From Stichopus chloronotus (lineage: Eukaryota > Echinodermata > Holothuroidea > Aspidochirotida > Stichopodidae): a stretch of DNA of 64,000 nucleotides. The stretch lies in assembly GCA_021234535.1 (NCBI GenBank), contig CM037836.1, forward strand, positions 25,906,769 to 25,970,768. Direction: 5' to 3'. Every line of letters starts with the position of its first letter. Position 1 is the first letter of the stretch. Below, piece after piece: positions 23,626 through 36,500 of the stretch. The translations under genes were made by a program, and so were the position numbers. The notes beneath the pieces are model-generated. The model was not told the DNA's origin. It worked only from the letters and a program-made list of their open reading frames with translations, and did not search any database.

Positions 23626-26600
23626 TTAAGAAATATCTTTGGGAAGCCAAGTGTGCAAACATTTGACAACTCTGATAAACTTTGAAACAAAAAGACATAT
23701 GCAGCGAAACCGCTTTTTCTCAATGACCACAAAGTCATTAATCAAGTGTGAAAGTCCACTACGGCCATATGCAAGTTATTTTCCTTTATTTTCTAAGCAA
23801 ATATAATTGGTCATTTTGCTTTGTTTCAATGAACATCGTAGCCAATCACGATCACACGATGTTTGTTAAGTGTCTTTGAACATTCTTAATACGATATATC
23901 AAGAACGAAAGATTGAACCGTACTTAAGTCATACTTAGTAGCTTATAGAAAGTACCCAAGAAGACAAAAAACAATTGTTTTATTTTTTATTTTTTGGCAT
24001 AACACTCAAATCCATGACTAGCTTTGCATGAGCATGCTTTGAACATTGAACGTGATTGGATAAAGATCCTCAACGTTAAACTTAACCTGCAGGTGAACAT
24101 TGATGACCTTTGAACAACAACATTTCATGTTCAAAGCTAGGGAGAGACGTAAAACACATACTAAAGATTGTAAAGGGGGGAATGTCCATTGAGAAAATTC
24201 GAAACTTTAACGGCTTGTCTGACCACTTTGGTAATCTCTGACTGAATTCGAGATTGGTGTAATACCCATAAAGGAGAACGATGACACAGACACAAACGGT
24301 ATCTTGGACTACTTGTTTGTTGCAACGCTACTGAAAATACAATAGGTTTTATACGTGGGAAACAAGCACCATAATCCTCGTATTTATCAACGAGTTGTCA
24401 TGACATACAAGGTAAACTTGTGTACCTGATCAAAATGACAGCGGACTATAGGGTATATTATCCGGGTCAGTTGACAGATACCAGTGAGGAGTAACAAGTG
24501 TATTGCAAGTGGCAGATCATTTTTTGCCATCAAGATGTTCATGCTTATACCCGATTTGGTAGAAGAAAGTACCATAAGTTATGTAATATGCATGTCATAC
24601 CTATTCTCCTTTAAAAGCAGGTTGCATAAAATTTCCGTGATACACTGTATCGCACCCGTTTGCGGCTCCTCATTTATTTTCAGCCAGCTTCAAACTTCTG
24701 ATAGGTTTCTGATGAGCAAGTCGAGTTTTTGACGCATTACAACAACCTCTGTGATTCCACTGTGGCCATGGAAAAAAGTGGAGAGCTAGAGGTATGGTAC
24801 ATCCCCTACACCCCCATATTGGCAAGTGCTCAAAGAGTAAATAAAAGAGGATGCCGATCTCATCATGATTTTTACATCATCTTAACCCATCTGACATGTG
24901 TTGCCAATTTTCATAGATTTAGTTTTGTTCTCAATTGTTCTCAGTTGCAAAGATTAGTTAGCACGGGCAGCTTAGACCCCCCACCCACCCACCCCGAAGT
25001 ACCTTTTCCGGACATCTGGGGAGTTGAAAAATAAAAAATAAATATTTCCTTAATCATTTTATTATTGTTTTCATTTTACGTTTTTTATGGCCTTGGGGGA
25101 AGCTTAGCCGTGACCAACCAAGTGACCCTTTTGAAATAAAAATGAAATGAAATGAGTAGGAAATAAAACACCCGGAAGGCATCACTACATGTAACCTGGC
25201 TCATAATTCAAGGATCATCGTCTCCACGTTTCAAAAAAATGCATCACACATTGTTGAGGGACACAAGGAACATAAAAGCATCATCGGGAGGGGCGCAATA
25301 CTATAGCTAGAAATCAGGAATGTCGGGACCACCCCTCCCCCCCCCCCTTCCTCAAAAACAAAAATGCCCGATCGATTATTGTCAGTAAATTTAAGGCTGT
25401 CTAGGATTAATTGTTGACTGAAAGATTTCTCAAAAAAATCTGAATTGCCATTTGAATTTCTCATATTTCAGTTTATAGCACATTTTTTTTTTATTTCAAA
25501 AGAGGTCATTTATTGCGCTAGACTGCATTCAAGGTTATCTGGTAGGTGAAAGTTTTCTCATAAACGTCCCTTACAACCCTCTCCCAAGCCAACCATCATT
25601 CATCTTTCCACATCTATCTAAATACTAGTATCTAAATACAATGTATGACATTGACATTTTTTGTCATCAACACGGCCTTAATGTAGGCCCTATACGTTAC
25701 CGGTACAAGGGCTATAGCTCTACATTGGTTATGTCATCATTATCGACTTTTGTAGCCGACTTAATTAAAAAAAAAATGCAATACCCAAAACATAAAAAAA
25801 TGTTACTTCGCACGCGCGAATAATTTCCATTATTTATAAGATCTTGTGCCAAGTGTTTAACTCAATAGGAGTTGCGGCTCACCCCTCCCCAAACTTGCCA
25901 AAAAATGTGACTCTCGCAAGGCAAAAATGTCGAGTTTGCAGGGCAAAGCTGCGAGATAAAAATCATAAAACTACAAGACTTTGAAAGTGAAATTCAAACT
26001 AAGATAAAAAAAAAAGAGAAAAGACATAAACATAATTTTTACATCCACAATCTTAGTTCCTTGAAAAGGTGGCACACTTCGTGGCCACAGAGCCATTATC
26101 AGAACTAGGTGAATCTAATGTTTAACAATCACATAAAAAAAATTGTCAGAGTGACCACAGTCGGAAATTTTGATATACCAGTTGGAAATTCCATACATCA
26201 TTCTAACATATGTCATGACGTATAAGATACTATTGCACCGTTCACATTTCATGACATAAAAGATACTATACTGATACCATATTACTATATATTATATACT
26301 ATACCAATTCTAAGTTTAAATGGTAATTGAAAACTTTCTCAAATAAGTCTGAAATAACATTTAAATTTCTCGAATTTCAGTTTAAAACCGACGACCGTCG
26401 GAAAATCTGAAATACCAGTTTAAATTTTTTATATCTCAGTGTAGCAAATTTTATGACATAAAAAAGATGCAAAATATTGCACCAGATTTTGTCTAAGGTA
26501 ACCTGGCAATTGAAAATTTCTCAAAAAGAGGTTTCAGACACATTCTCTCTTACAACCCTCTCCCAGGTCAACCATCACACCTCTCATGCTTTCTCCCACC

Positions 26601-26849
26601 TGTCAAAATACTATCGTAAGTCATCAAGACCAAGGAGGCTATCATGACTTCTTTCTAAATGCATTTGTCGAAAAAAATGACTGTAGTAGATTAAAAATAT
26701 TGCACCAGATTTTATCTACGGTTAAATGGTAGTTGAAAATTTCTATAACAAAAATTAGAGTTAAAAAGGAAAAACTGTTGAATTAAATTTTCTGGAAATT
26801 ACGATGGCATAAATATTCTAGATAGGAGCAATCTAAATTATTGCAACTC

Positions 26850-28180
26850 TTTAACAAAAGGTTTTCCTCTTTAATTGAGAAGTTATGGGCATGGGATGAT
26901 CTCTATTTCGAAGCTGGGTACATGCAGCCCAGGACAACAGGGAAGTGCCGTTTCCGGCCATCTGAGGGGTTTGCAAAGCCAAATATGTTCTTTTACTCTC
27001 CACATCAACTCAGTGATTGTGGCGTTTCCAATGGATAATCCTGTTGTCACTACCCTCATTTTTTCAGCTTAACCTTTTTTGTGATATAATATCCCTATTT
27101 AAAGGATGTTGCATGCAACTAGCATCCAGAAAAAGGGCTGAGTCAGGCTATTTAGCTAGTTTATAAAACCCAAAAGTTTCTTCTACGTTCCGCGCCAACG
27201 AATGGTGGCGCTCCGCATTGATGATACTCCTGCCATTTACTAACAAACAAGATTCGAGCAAACAATCACAGCCCCCGAATTTCTAGAATTTCCGTACACC
27301 TAAGTAGTCAGCCTCCAAAACAACTCAAAGAAAGAAAGAGAGGGATGCGCAATTCATTATGACTCTCCTATTACCTCAAAACATCTGATATGTATTACCA
27401 TTTTTTATGGATTGACCTAGCTCATGAATTGTGGAAAATGCAGACATGATACCTTGTTTCAGAGCTGGGTTGATGCAGCCCAGAACACCCGGGAAGTGCC
27501 GCATCCTGCCATCTGGTGGGTTTGAATAGCCACCATTTTCTAGTACGCTCCGCGCCAACCAATGGTGGCTCTCCGCTTAGATAATCCTGCCGTTACTCAC
27601 CCCCGATTTCTTTTTTTTTTTTAATTCACCTTTTTTTTCATTCAGGCGAGCCTGACTGCCGTTTTTCTCATATGATGTCCCTATTGTAAGGCCGGGTACA
27701 TGCAGCTCGAGTACACGGGGGAAGTGCGATTAAGTTCCGCTTTCTGGGGAGTTTGTAAAACCCAATTTTTTCTTGTACGCTACCTGGCAGCCAAGTATGG
27801 TGGCGCTCCCCTTAGATAGTGATCCCGCTAATTAGTAGCGGACAAAATTCGGGTAAACAATCTCTGCCCTCGAATTTCTGTGAGGCGCCAGTACGCCTTT
27901 GAGGTTACCAACCAAATGATTTGCCAAGGACTGAAAAGAAAAAAAAATATAGGATTCATTGCGATTCTTGTATCACCTTAAGCCACCAGTGTTATGTACT
28001 TCCAATTTTCCTAGACCATTTTTTCGCAGTTGAGGAAATGCAGACAGGATAACCCTGTTCAAGGCTGGGTAGGCCTATATGCAACTCGAGTACACCACGG
28101 GAAATCTACCATCTGGAGTGTCGAAAAGCCAAAATTTACTTTTACGCTCCACGCGAACCAATAGTAGGGCTATGGTGGGG
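26850..28180 (+). repeat. Cluster of diverged GCTCCGCGCCAACC-type repeats
   Basis: Several copies in the same orientation of a block with GCTGGGTACATGCAGC, GGGAAGTGCCG, CCATCTG and GCTCCGCGCCAACCAATGG. Copies lie at about 26.91, 27.11, 27.46, 27.70 and 28.06 kb, spacing 200-370 bp. The same block sits inside the elements at 2586-3637, 55883-56344 and near 62.96-63.11 kb. Confidence 0.7.
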
Positions 28181-28203
28181 CGTTACTCAGTCCCCCCCCC
28201 CCC

Positions 28204-28527
28204 CCCATATATGATAGGCTCAAATGTCTGGGACTTACTCTTGAGTTAAGAAGGATTAGGGGGGATATGTTGCGGGTTTTCAAATTCTTATCTGGTAGGA
28301 ATTATCTGTCTAATTGTAATTACTTAGAAGTTTGTCCTAAATCCAGGCGTGTTCGTGGCCATTTAAAGAAGCTAGTAAAATGCTTCTCTAGGCTTGATGT
28401 GAGAAAGTTTAAATTCTCACATAGAGTTATCACTGAGTGGAATAGTCTGGTCAGTAAATGTCTGCATACAGTAAATAGCTTCAAGGGCAACATTGACAAG
28501 TTTTACCCTGACTGGGGCAGAATCTGA
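28204..28527 (+). pseudogene. Non-LTR retrotransposon RT C-terminal fragment
   Basis: An open frame directly after a poly-C tract reads YDRLKCLGLTLELRRIRGDM, then LRVFKFLSG, RRVRGH, RLDVRKFKFSHRVITEWNSL and VNSFK, ending at TGA. This is the conserved C-terminal tail found after the reverse-transcriptase domain of many animal LINEs. The rest of the RT is missing, so it is a 5'-truncated relic. The downstream T/G-rich tail ends with GGGGCTTTTTCCCTCC (about 28608). Confidence 0.85.
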
Positions 28528-29169
28528 TTTTTTTCTTGGCTTTGTGGGGTATTAGTTTGGTTAGATTTTTTTTTGGGGGGGGATTGGTTGAATTACAGGG
28601 CATCTTATGGGGCTTTTTCCCTCCTTTGACCCTAAGCTTGTTATTTTATGTCACGTATATAGTTTCTTTCATTCCGGCGATCCTGATAGTGTCCTGATCG
28701 TGAAGACTGCACCCGATTCTTTATAAAACTCTCGATCCCCTCCTAAGAACTTTGTCCAGTGCCTGATAAAGTCCTCAGTAGTGTTCGAAATTGTCGCGGT
28801 GGCGTCCCCCGTCAGTTGGAGAATATGTCCAGCCAATTTTTTACTTTCACCCCCCCCCCCCCTCTCCCTAACAATATAGCTACGGCCCTCGTGCCGGCAA
28901 ACCAATTGCGGGGCTCTAATTAGATAGTCCACAATGTGACTTTTTCATGTTGAACCCCGCGGGCCCTTCAAGAAAACAGTACACCCCTGGCCTACATAGT
29001 ACAGCTGTTGTTAAGACTGCCCCCTGTCTCTTATGGGATCCCGTCCAGATCCTCCACTGATGCAGCCAATCCCCACTTGACATCATTCATGATAAGGTTT
29101 CATGGAAGAAACAAACGGGGTAACCATGATGGTATGACTTGATATCACCTCCCGATGATGAAAATTGAG

Positions 29170-29310
29170 ACCTTTCCTATCAAATGCTAATTACAAGGGC
29201 AATTAAATTGTGTTACCACTTGCTGACAATTGCGTCTAGTGACATAATTTGGTCATTTACAGTAGAACATGTTTAAGAAACAATTAGGCCTATATAAGGA
29301 AACATACCTT
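29170..29310 (+). repeat. Dispersed repeat, copy 1
   Basis: The sequence from TTGAGACCTTTCCTATC through GCGTCTAGTGACAT to GAACATGTT is found again at 30098-30405. In the second copy it is split by about 170 bp. Confidence 0.7.
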
Positions 29311-30043
29311 TAAGCTCTTCTAGCTAAACTTAAATCTTCCTAGTTATGGTATAGTGAAATTGAAAGTGCCTGAAATCGCCGAAGTTGTACGCTATATCGT
29401 AAGGGGTAGTTACAGTTACTTTATTTACCAGTGGTGGAAAGTTTGTCAAAGGTTTACAGATCAATTTACTGTTAGAAATTAGAGTGTAAGTCAATAAAGA
29501 ATTTTATTTGGGTAATTGGGATGGGAAGGAAACGCTATCTGTTTCCATGTTGTTTTTTTTTTTCTCAGATTTATGTATCAAGGCTGCTTACCTTTTGAGT
29601 TGAGAGAGTTTTTATGTTATAGTGCTCATCATTTTTTTTTTTTTTTTTGTTAATCTTATTCATCTATTGTCATTTTCCATTTCAGAAGGTTATCAGAGTA
29701 TTTGTGACTTTGCTCTCTGTTTAATGTTAATTGTTCACTTGTAAACTTGTTTCCTGTGATTGTTCGCTACTATTGTTGGCCAGTCTCTATTCAGTCTATA
29801 GTGGCCAGAGAGTTGTAACTGTCTTTCATTGACAATGAGTGCCCTGTGAAACACGGACAATAGTCACCTATTGTATGGAGGTACTAAACCCTCCCCCCGC
29901 CCCCCCCCCCCCTTAAGAAGCAATTACCTCATAGACTCATTGTTGTAAAAGAAAAAAAAATGATGCCAGTAATTTGAATATTCATTAGAAACCAGTTGTT
30001 TTTTACTCAAAACAAGAGTTCCATGTAAAAGGTAGATGAATTC

Positions 30044-30107
30044 GGTCTCAATAAAAACAGAAGCCTCGGAGACTTACGTCTCCGAGGCTTCTGTTTTTAT
30101 TGAGACC
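30044..30107. repeat. Perfect palindrome, 30-bp arms, 4-nt loop
   Basis: The left arm 30044-30073 (starting GGTCTCAATAAAAACAG) and the right arm 30078-30107 are exact reverse complements around the loop TTAC. The right arm's outer end is the start of the dispersed repeat at 30098-30405. Confidence 0.97.
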
Positions 30108-30405
30108 TTTCCTATCGAATGCTAATTAGAAGGAAAATTAAATCGGTTTTATCTTAAAATGGAAAACTTTTTGTAAAAATCTATCAATTGCAACCAACAA
30201 AAATTTTCGTGGAATGGGGTAGGGGTGACGACTTCATCATGTAAATTAACACGAAACGTTTCAAAAACGTGTAAATTTGTGTTACACGACTTTTAAAATT
30301 CATCTTTAGAAGTTTTAAAAGACGATTTGTGTTACCACATGCTGACAACAGCGTCTAGTGACATGACTTGATCATTTACAGAAGAACATGTTAAAGAAAC
30401 AAGGC
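30098..30405 (+). repeat. Dispersed repeat, copy 2 (interrupted)
   Basis: Matches 29170-29310 at both ends; about 170-180 bp between roughly 30150 and 30330 are extra. That insert contains short inverted words (ACACGAAACGTTTC, TTTTAAAATTC/TTTTAAAAGAC). Confidence 0.65.
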
Positions 30406-31525
30406 CAATATACACCCCTTATCCTTGCCTATGCATATATGATCTCCCCATAACCTTGTATTCGAGATGATTAACTTTGCAATTGCGAGGGTCGTATAAT
30501 TTTTGTCAATATGCAGTGCGTCAACTCCAAAGCATTTGTCATGAGTAGAAACGTATTTCATTTACAAATCGATATCATTTATCAGTATTTCAATTGAAAT
30601 GTCACATGCAATTTGGTTCAGTTGCAAGATACAAGCACATTCAGTAAACAAGGTTAACTTGATAAAATCTCTGTCTTCTGAAGAAAACACAGATTTGGTC
30701 ACACACTTTATTTTCTGCATCAATTTTTCACATGATATTATAGAGATATGGTTGAACTCAGCTTACGACCGCTTTGTGTATAAAAATAACATTACGTAAT
30801 AATCTTGTTGTTGGTCACAAGCTCACGCACAATAACCTGTAGTAAACCAGACTCAGGTTCAATTCTGTCAGTGTACATGTTGTATGGGACGACGAAAACG
30901 TCGACAGCTGCTTAGGTTGGTAGTGAACCTCCCAGGCAGACTTGGGTTCCTACTTAGTTCTGCGAAATAGTTCTATCTTTAAATTGGTTTCACTACAGCT
31001 CAAGTTTTGTTTTGCTTCAGGACATCAAATGCGTTGCCTGCGAACTGAGTGGAAATGATTGCAGGGGACTCAATGAAGATTAACCTTGGGTAATTTTGTT
31101 CAAGCCTGTAGTGTAGCCTAACATTAAGCCTAAAGTTAGGCTAGGCCTAACTTAATTGGTTATATTTCAATAATACAGTGCAAGCCCTGGGCGCTAGGCC
31201 AAGTAAAGTATACGGAACAGTCGTAAGCCTTTGAGAACCCAACATAATGCATTTTTAGCCTAGTGGCCTAAGTTACGTTACGTTTCTCCTACCAAATATA
31301 TCTTTGCCGCCCTAAGTTACAGTAGACTGTTTATTTTCATAGCAATCACTGTAGGCCCAATTGGGCTATGCCTTACTGAATGGAGCTGACCGGTGACTAA
31401 GTTGGTTCAATTTTAAGTAACGAAAGAATATTCAGTCTTAAAATGAATGGTATACTGTCGCTGGGACTCAATAGATTTACAAGTTACATTAGAGATATTG
31501 CTGCTAAGTTGCCAAACTAAGGCTA

Positions 31526-31570
31526 AGGGGCTTTTGCCCTCCTCTGCCCTGAAACTTGTTATGTTATGTT
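31526..31570 (+). repeat. LINE 3' tail remnant
   Basis: AGGGGCTTTTGCCCTCC then CTTGTTATGTTATGT closely matches the tail downstream of the RT fragment at 28608-28652. This suggests a second, severely truncated copy of the same element. Confidence 0.55.
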
Positions 31571-31575
31571 AAACA

Positions 31576-33304
31576 AATTCAAAGTCCCTAAGAAGTTGTG
31601 TCAAAAATGTCAAAATACTTTTCATTTAGCCACACCTTCATCAGATTTGTGCTTTGAACAGTGGAGCATTTATATGACTTTGTAAACCCTTCATTGTATG
31701 CCACAGACTCTTGTCACACCTCTATTTACAACTTTTATCCTGTTGTTACTTACATTTCCACTGTTACTACCAGCATTTACCCTTCGTTATTGATAATCTG
31801 TCTGTTATTACCAACATTTTCCACTCTGTTATGTATTATCACAGTCATTAACTCATTTTACAATGTCGATAGCAACCGAATGAAACCGTTGTTAGCAAAC
31901 TTTGCCCTTTTTGCATTCCAAAACTTGACCTATGTTTGTGTTATTAGTTGCCTATGTTAAGGCTGGGTTCTTGCCAGCTTGATGTCACCAAGCCCTACGC
32001 CCGCAGTGAGTTTGATTTTGCTCCATATTGCTAGGTTTTAAAGTTGAGCGCCGATTTGAGAGTGGACTGCCTGCTTTTCAAATTGCCATGAATAAACAAC
32101 CATAGTGCAACTGCCCCCTGGATGTCACACCTATTGGGTAATTGCTTTGTAGTCTCACCTATGCCTCTGGCATCAGATAATTTTCTGCATGCTGTTTGTC
32201 AAAAAGCTGACTAGAACCCAGGTAGCTAATAATGTGAATTTGTACTTGTTTGCTTCAAGTGACAGCAGAAGAGGTACAATCTGTAGTACTGTAGAACTCA
32301 GACCTTCAGTGTGTTCGGTTGTTTCTTTTGTGGTAGTGTGTTTCCTTGATCATCCCTTTGTGATTCCTTCAAGTGTAGTTCTACTCCTATCATCCTGTAT
32401 GCCCATACAGCTAATGGACATTAACCCCTAGCCAGGTCTTCCCCAAATGACCAGTTCTCCCCAAGCAGTTTACCAATTTGCATCCAAAGATAGACCAGTT
32501 CAACCCAAGTGCAGACTAACTCAACCCTTATTTGTTGGCAGCATTATGTGTGAGAAAAAAATGTGGTAATGAATTGTAGCTTTCAGATCCTTTGTTAGGA
32601 CATAAATATATCACACATGTCAAATATCTTGCAAACAGCAAGAAATCAAAGAACTTCAAGTAGCACAGACATTGAGTGCTTACTATTTTTTTTTTTTTAT
32701 AAATAGTGGCAATGTGCTAGTTCATGTCTTTCCTTGTTTTCACATAACTTGCCTGCATTGTTGCTGTATCAGTTTTTGCTTTCATGAAAACAGTTTTTCT
32801 GTCCAAAAATTGTCTTGAAAACTATTACAGGTAGTTAAAGGGGACAAACTAGTAGATATTTGGCTGATAAAAGGACTTCCACTTTGGGATGAGCTTACAA
32901 GGGGACAAAATGACCAGTGCAAAGTGGGTGGAGGTGGTGTGGGATGAAATTGCAAGGGGGCAAAATGACCTGTTAGGGGCCAGGGTTAGTCTTTCAGTTT
33001 CACTATTTTTTCAAGTCAGTCTTAGCCTTATCATAGCAATTGTCATTCTCTAGGAATGTGTGATTAGGGCATTTATACATTAATATACTGCATAGAAGTA
33101 TGTTAGTTATTTCTGTTCAATCCTGACCTGTGCATGATCAACATTTAAGGATGTTTGCACAATACCCAGCGTTGCAAATTTTTCAAAATTTGCTATGGGT
33201 AAATGTTAAGCCTTGCTATCAGTTTTCAAACAAAACCAAGAAAATACTCAAATGGTAAATAAATGCTGCACAATTTCTTGCTTTCTTCTTTTTATACTGT
33301 GCAG
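31576..33304. other. Intergenic / SPG21 upstream, no gene recognised
   Basis: No exon recognised. A non-coding SPG21 first exon and promoter are expected here or upstream to about 30.8 kb, because the exon at 33305 has an acceptor, but I could not place them. Confidence 0.4.
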
Positions 33305-33503
33305 TGCGTCTGGAGATTGGACAACTATCGCCTAACCAGAGTTACCAAGTGGTGGCAATTAAGAAAAGTTCAAGAAGAGGCTGTGTGAATCCTTGCTTCA
33401 ATTTTCTCTGAGCTTAATAGAGACGATCAAATGAGTAACCATGGGACTTATATCAGAATCACAAGAATACAAGAGCTTTCGATCAAATGTTCCTCAGAAG
33501 AAG
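33305..33503 (+). CDS. SPG21 coding exon 1 with 5' UTR
   Basis: Coding starts at 33441 in a good context (AACC ATG G) and encodes 21 residues, [21 protein letters not shown], matching the maspardin N-terminus. The donor is GTAACT, phase 0. A strong polypyrimidine tract and CAG end at 33304, so 33305-33440 is probably 5' UTR and a further non-coding exon lies upstream. An ATG at 33431 is out of frame. Confidence 0.85.
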
Positions 33504-36500
33504 GTAACTAATTGATACATTTTCAGTAATTACTAGGTGGACTCTGTGATTGAAAAAAGTTGTCACACAGTTAACTGATGGTGTCATTTCATGTAGAATA
33601 TCTAAACATTGATGGTGGTTCTTCTTTACAATTGCTAATGTATGTCTTTCAATTATTTATGATCTATTCTACTGACACTGGTTGTGCCAGTAAGCTTTTC
33701 ATAGCCAAATGTTTTGAAGAACGAACGTGTGAAGAGGAATGCAATTGTCAGACTTGTGAATCAAAGTTCACCTAGTCAAGTCATCCTGTAACAGTTAGAT
33801 AGTAATCAGGTCTCAAAACAAGGTGAAATGGCTTTTGACAAAAACGAAAGTAATTTGAGTATTTCAAGAATGACATCACAAACTATTGCACAATCTACCA
33901 TTTTAATTTGAATGAATAAACATCAACATTTAATATCTTGGCTTAGGAATGTCCTGTGATGATGGGAGCTGAACCATTTGAATTCAGTTTGTAAGCTTTG
34001 TGAAGTGTGACATATAATTTTTTTTAAGAAATCTGATTTAAGCTACCTTCAAAACTTTGCATAATCACGTATTCCGCAGCCACCTGCAAATTTTCATGTC
34101 GCAAAGTATCATTTGGTCAACGATTGGAAGCATGCAAGAATCACAAACTAAGGTGTCAATTCCTAGAGCCATAGTTTGCGTATCCCAAAGTCTTGCAAAA
34201 CACATTTCAATTATGTAACAGATTCTCTGAATGTTGTTGTGAATTGATTTAGTCAATCTCAAGAAGCCCACTTTGGAGTGTTGGTTTGGGGAATGTATAT
34301 TGTACATGAGCCATATGAAATAGAAGTGAATTTGTCAGATGATAAAAATGTTAGAATTAATTACTACATTGTTTACTCATTAATGAGCAATTTTTAGGCA
34401 AAATGTTGTTGAGCATCTCAATGTGACGTGGTTTTGCCTTTTTGGGGGGCTCTGTAGATTTAAGTGGTAAGTTACTCATAGCCCATCAGTTTAGTCATTT
34501 AGAGTGTGGGATAGTGCAGTTAATGTGGCATTCAGCAGACCTTAAAAAATACGGTATCCAGCTCCACTTCTAGCATGCTGAACCTAATAAGTGTAGGTTT
34601 ACATAATGTAGTTGACCTTGTTATAGTAACACACACACAAAAAAATAGCCCAAAAGACCAGAAATCTCTATGAATGTAATTTTACAGATTGGTATGGTGT
34701 CCCTTCATCTGCAATGCAGTTCACTGGCTGATGGTGAGACCGGTGGTGTGTGTTAGAAGAGAAGCATTATTTTGTCATTGATTAGTTCATTGTTGGGTCA
34801 TTGATTGTTCACTAAGGCATGCATTGCTTTTGTGTAATATGGTTGTATTTGAGCACAAATCCAGCAGATCTCTAATTTGCTTATCATCTCTGTTAAATTT
34901 ATTAATTTTGATGCAATTCTTTGTATCTTGGCACCATTACAGGTGATTGTCGATGATAGCGGGAACAAGCATTGGACGCTTTACGATGCGGGTCCCAGAA
35001 ATGTCAGATGTCCACTAATATGTCTTCCCCCAGTTAGTGGCACTGCAGATGTGTACTTCAAACAACTGTTGGGATTGTCAGCCAAAGGATATCGAGTCAT
35101 CGCTGTAAGTAAAGCGGTCATTGCCTGTGAGCTTTTGCCTCGTTTTGAAGGTTAATGAAGGTCTGGAGTAAGAATTAAAATCCATGTTCATTTCTTGGAA
35201 CAATGTTAGGGATAGAAAGGTTAGGTCTTGATTTCTCTGTTTATAGTACCTATAAACATCCACATAATGTCCTTAGTATATTCTTTTCCATTAACCATGA
35301 TCTGCAAATGAAGTCTAATGAACTAGTTACTGACTGACTTATCCAGTGTGTCAGTTTCACTTTAATATTTAAATGGTCCTGTAATGTGAGGAAAATACTC
35401 ATTATGTGTACTGTAGCAGTCTTGAGCTTACTGATATGTATTACTTCTCGTAAAATTTTCCTCTCTGTCAGTTGTACACTATATTGACTTGATACCAGCC
35501 TGCTACTTAGCTGGAAGAAAGATGCTGCTGAACCCTTCTGTCAGATGAAATTCTGTTGAAAATAACTTCTGCAATTTAGTTTCAGAGGGACTATGATGTT
35601 TTTTTTTTTGACTGAAGGGATATGGAATGTGTGTTTGTAAAAGTTATAACTATTGTCACTTTGTCACAAATTTTTATTTTAATTTTCCATTGTTTTTTAG
35701 GTGGAGTTTCCTGTGCACTGGAATATACAAGAATTTTGTGAAAGTTTCAGAAAACTTTTGGATCACTTGCGTTTGGACAAGGTACTATATTCCATCATTT
35801 CTCCAGACCATGACAAGATGACAGAAATTGATATGTTTTTGAAGCAGCAGTTCTTTGCACATATTCTGCTATGTCTTTCAGTTAATTTACACTTTAAAAT
35901 AAATCAACAGTTGATAAAATGTCAACAACAAGATTGTGAAGGAGGACTTGAAGCACAAGCAAACCTCCTTTAAATAGCAAAAATACAATAGAAGCAAAAT
36001 GTAATAATATATGAATGTAATGTATACAAGAATAACACCAAAAAGTCGTAGACAAAGATAATTTACACAAAGTCAATGTACAGTAGAAACTTGCAGACTT
36101 ATTTGCTTCTAACCCTTTTTCTTTATGTTTTTAAAGAATGTAGATATAGACTCAGATTTCTGAGTGCTGTGGCTGAGATTGCTCCAGCACTATGGGCTCA
36201 CAACTATAATAGAATGATTAGCACCTTGAGTGTTGAACTTACTGACATGAATACTGTCAGACTTCCTAGTGTGGAAGTGATGTAATGCCTGGTCGAAGTA
36301 AAAAATGTTGACAAAAATTACAGGCAAAAGACCATTCACAAAGTTGTATATGCAAAAGGTTGTTACTTATTACTTGTGAACATGAAAAAATATTTAAAAG
36401 TTTTGAAATCCTAGAAGAGACTCTTTGAACTGGCCTTCTTCTGTGTCTTGCATGTGTTAAGTACTTTTAAATGTTGAGTGAGCTGCAGTAACACATTTTT

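Noticed and set aside
31661..31960. 99-codon hydrophobic open frame
   Set aside because: Composition is driven by T/C-rich, weakly repetitive sequence (TTAC, TTATTA words). No recognisable family and no splice or promoter context.
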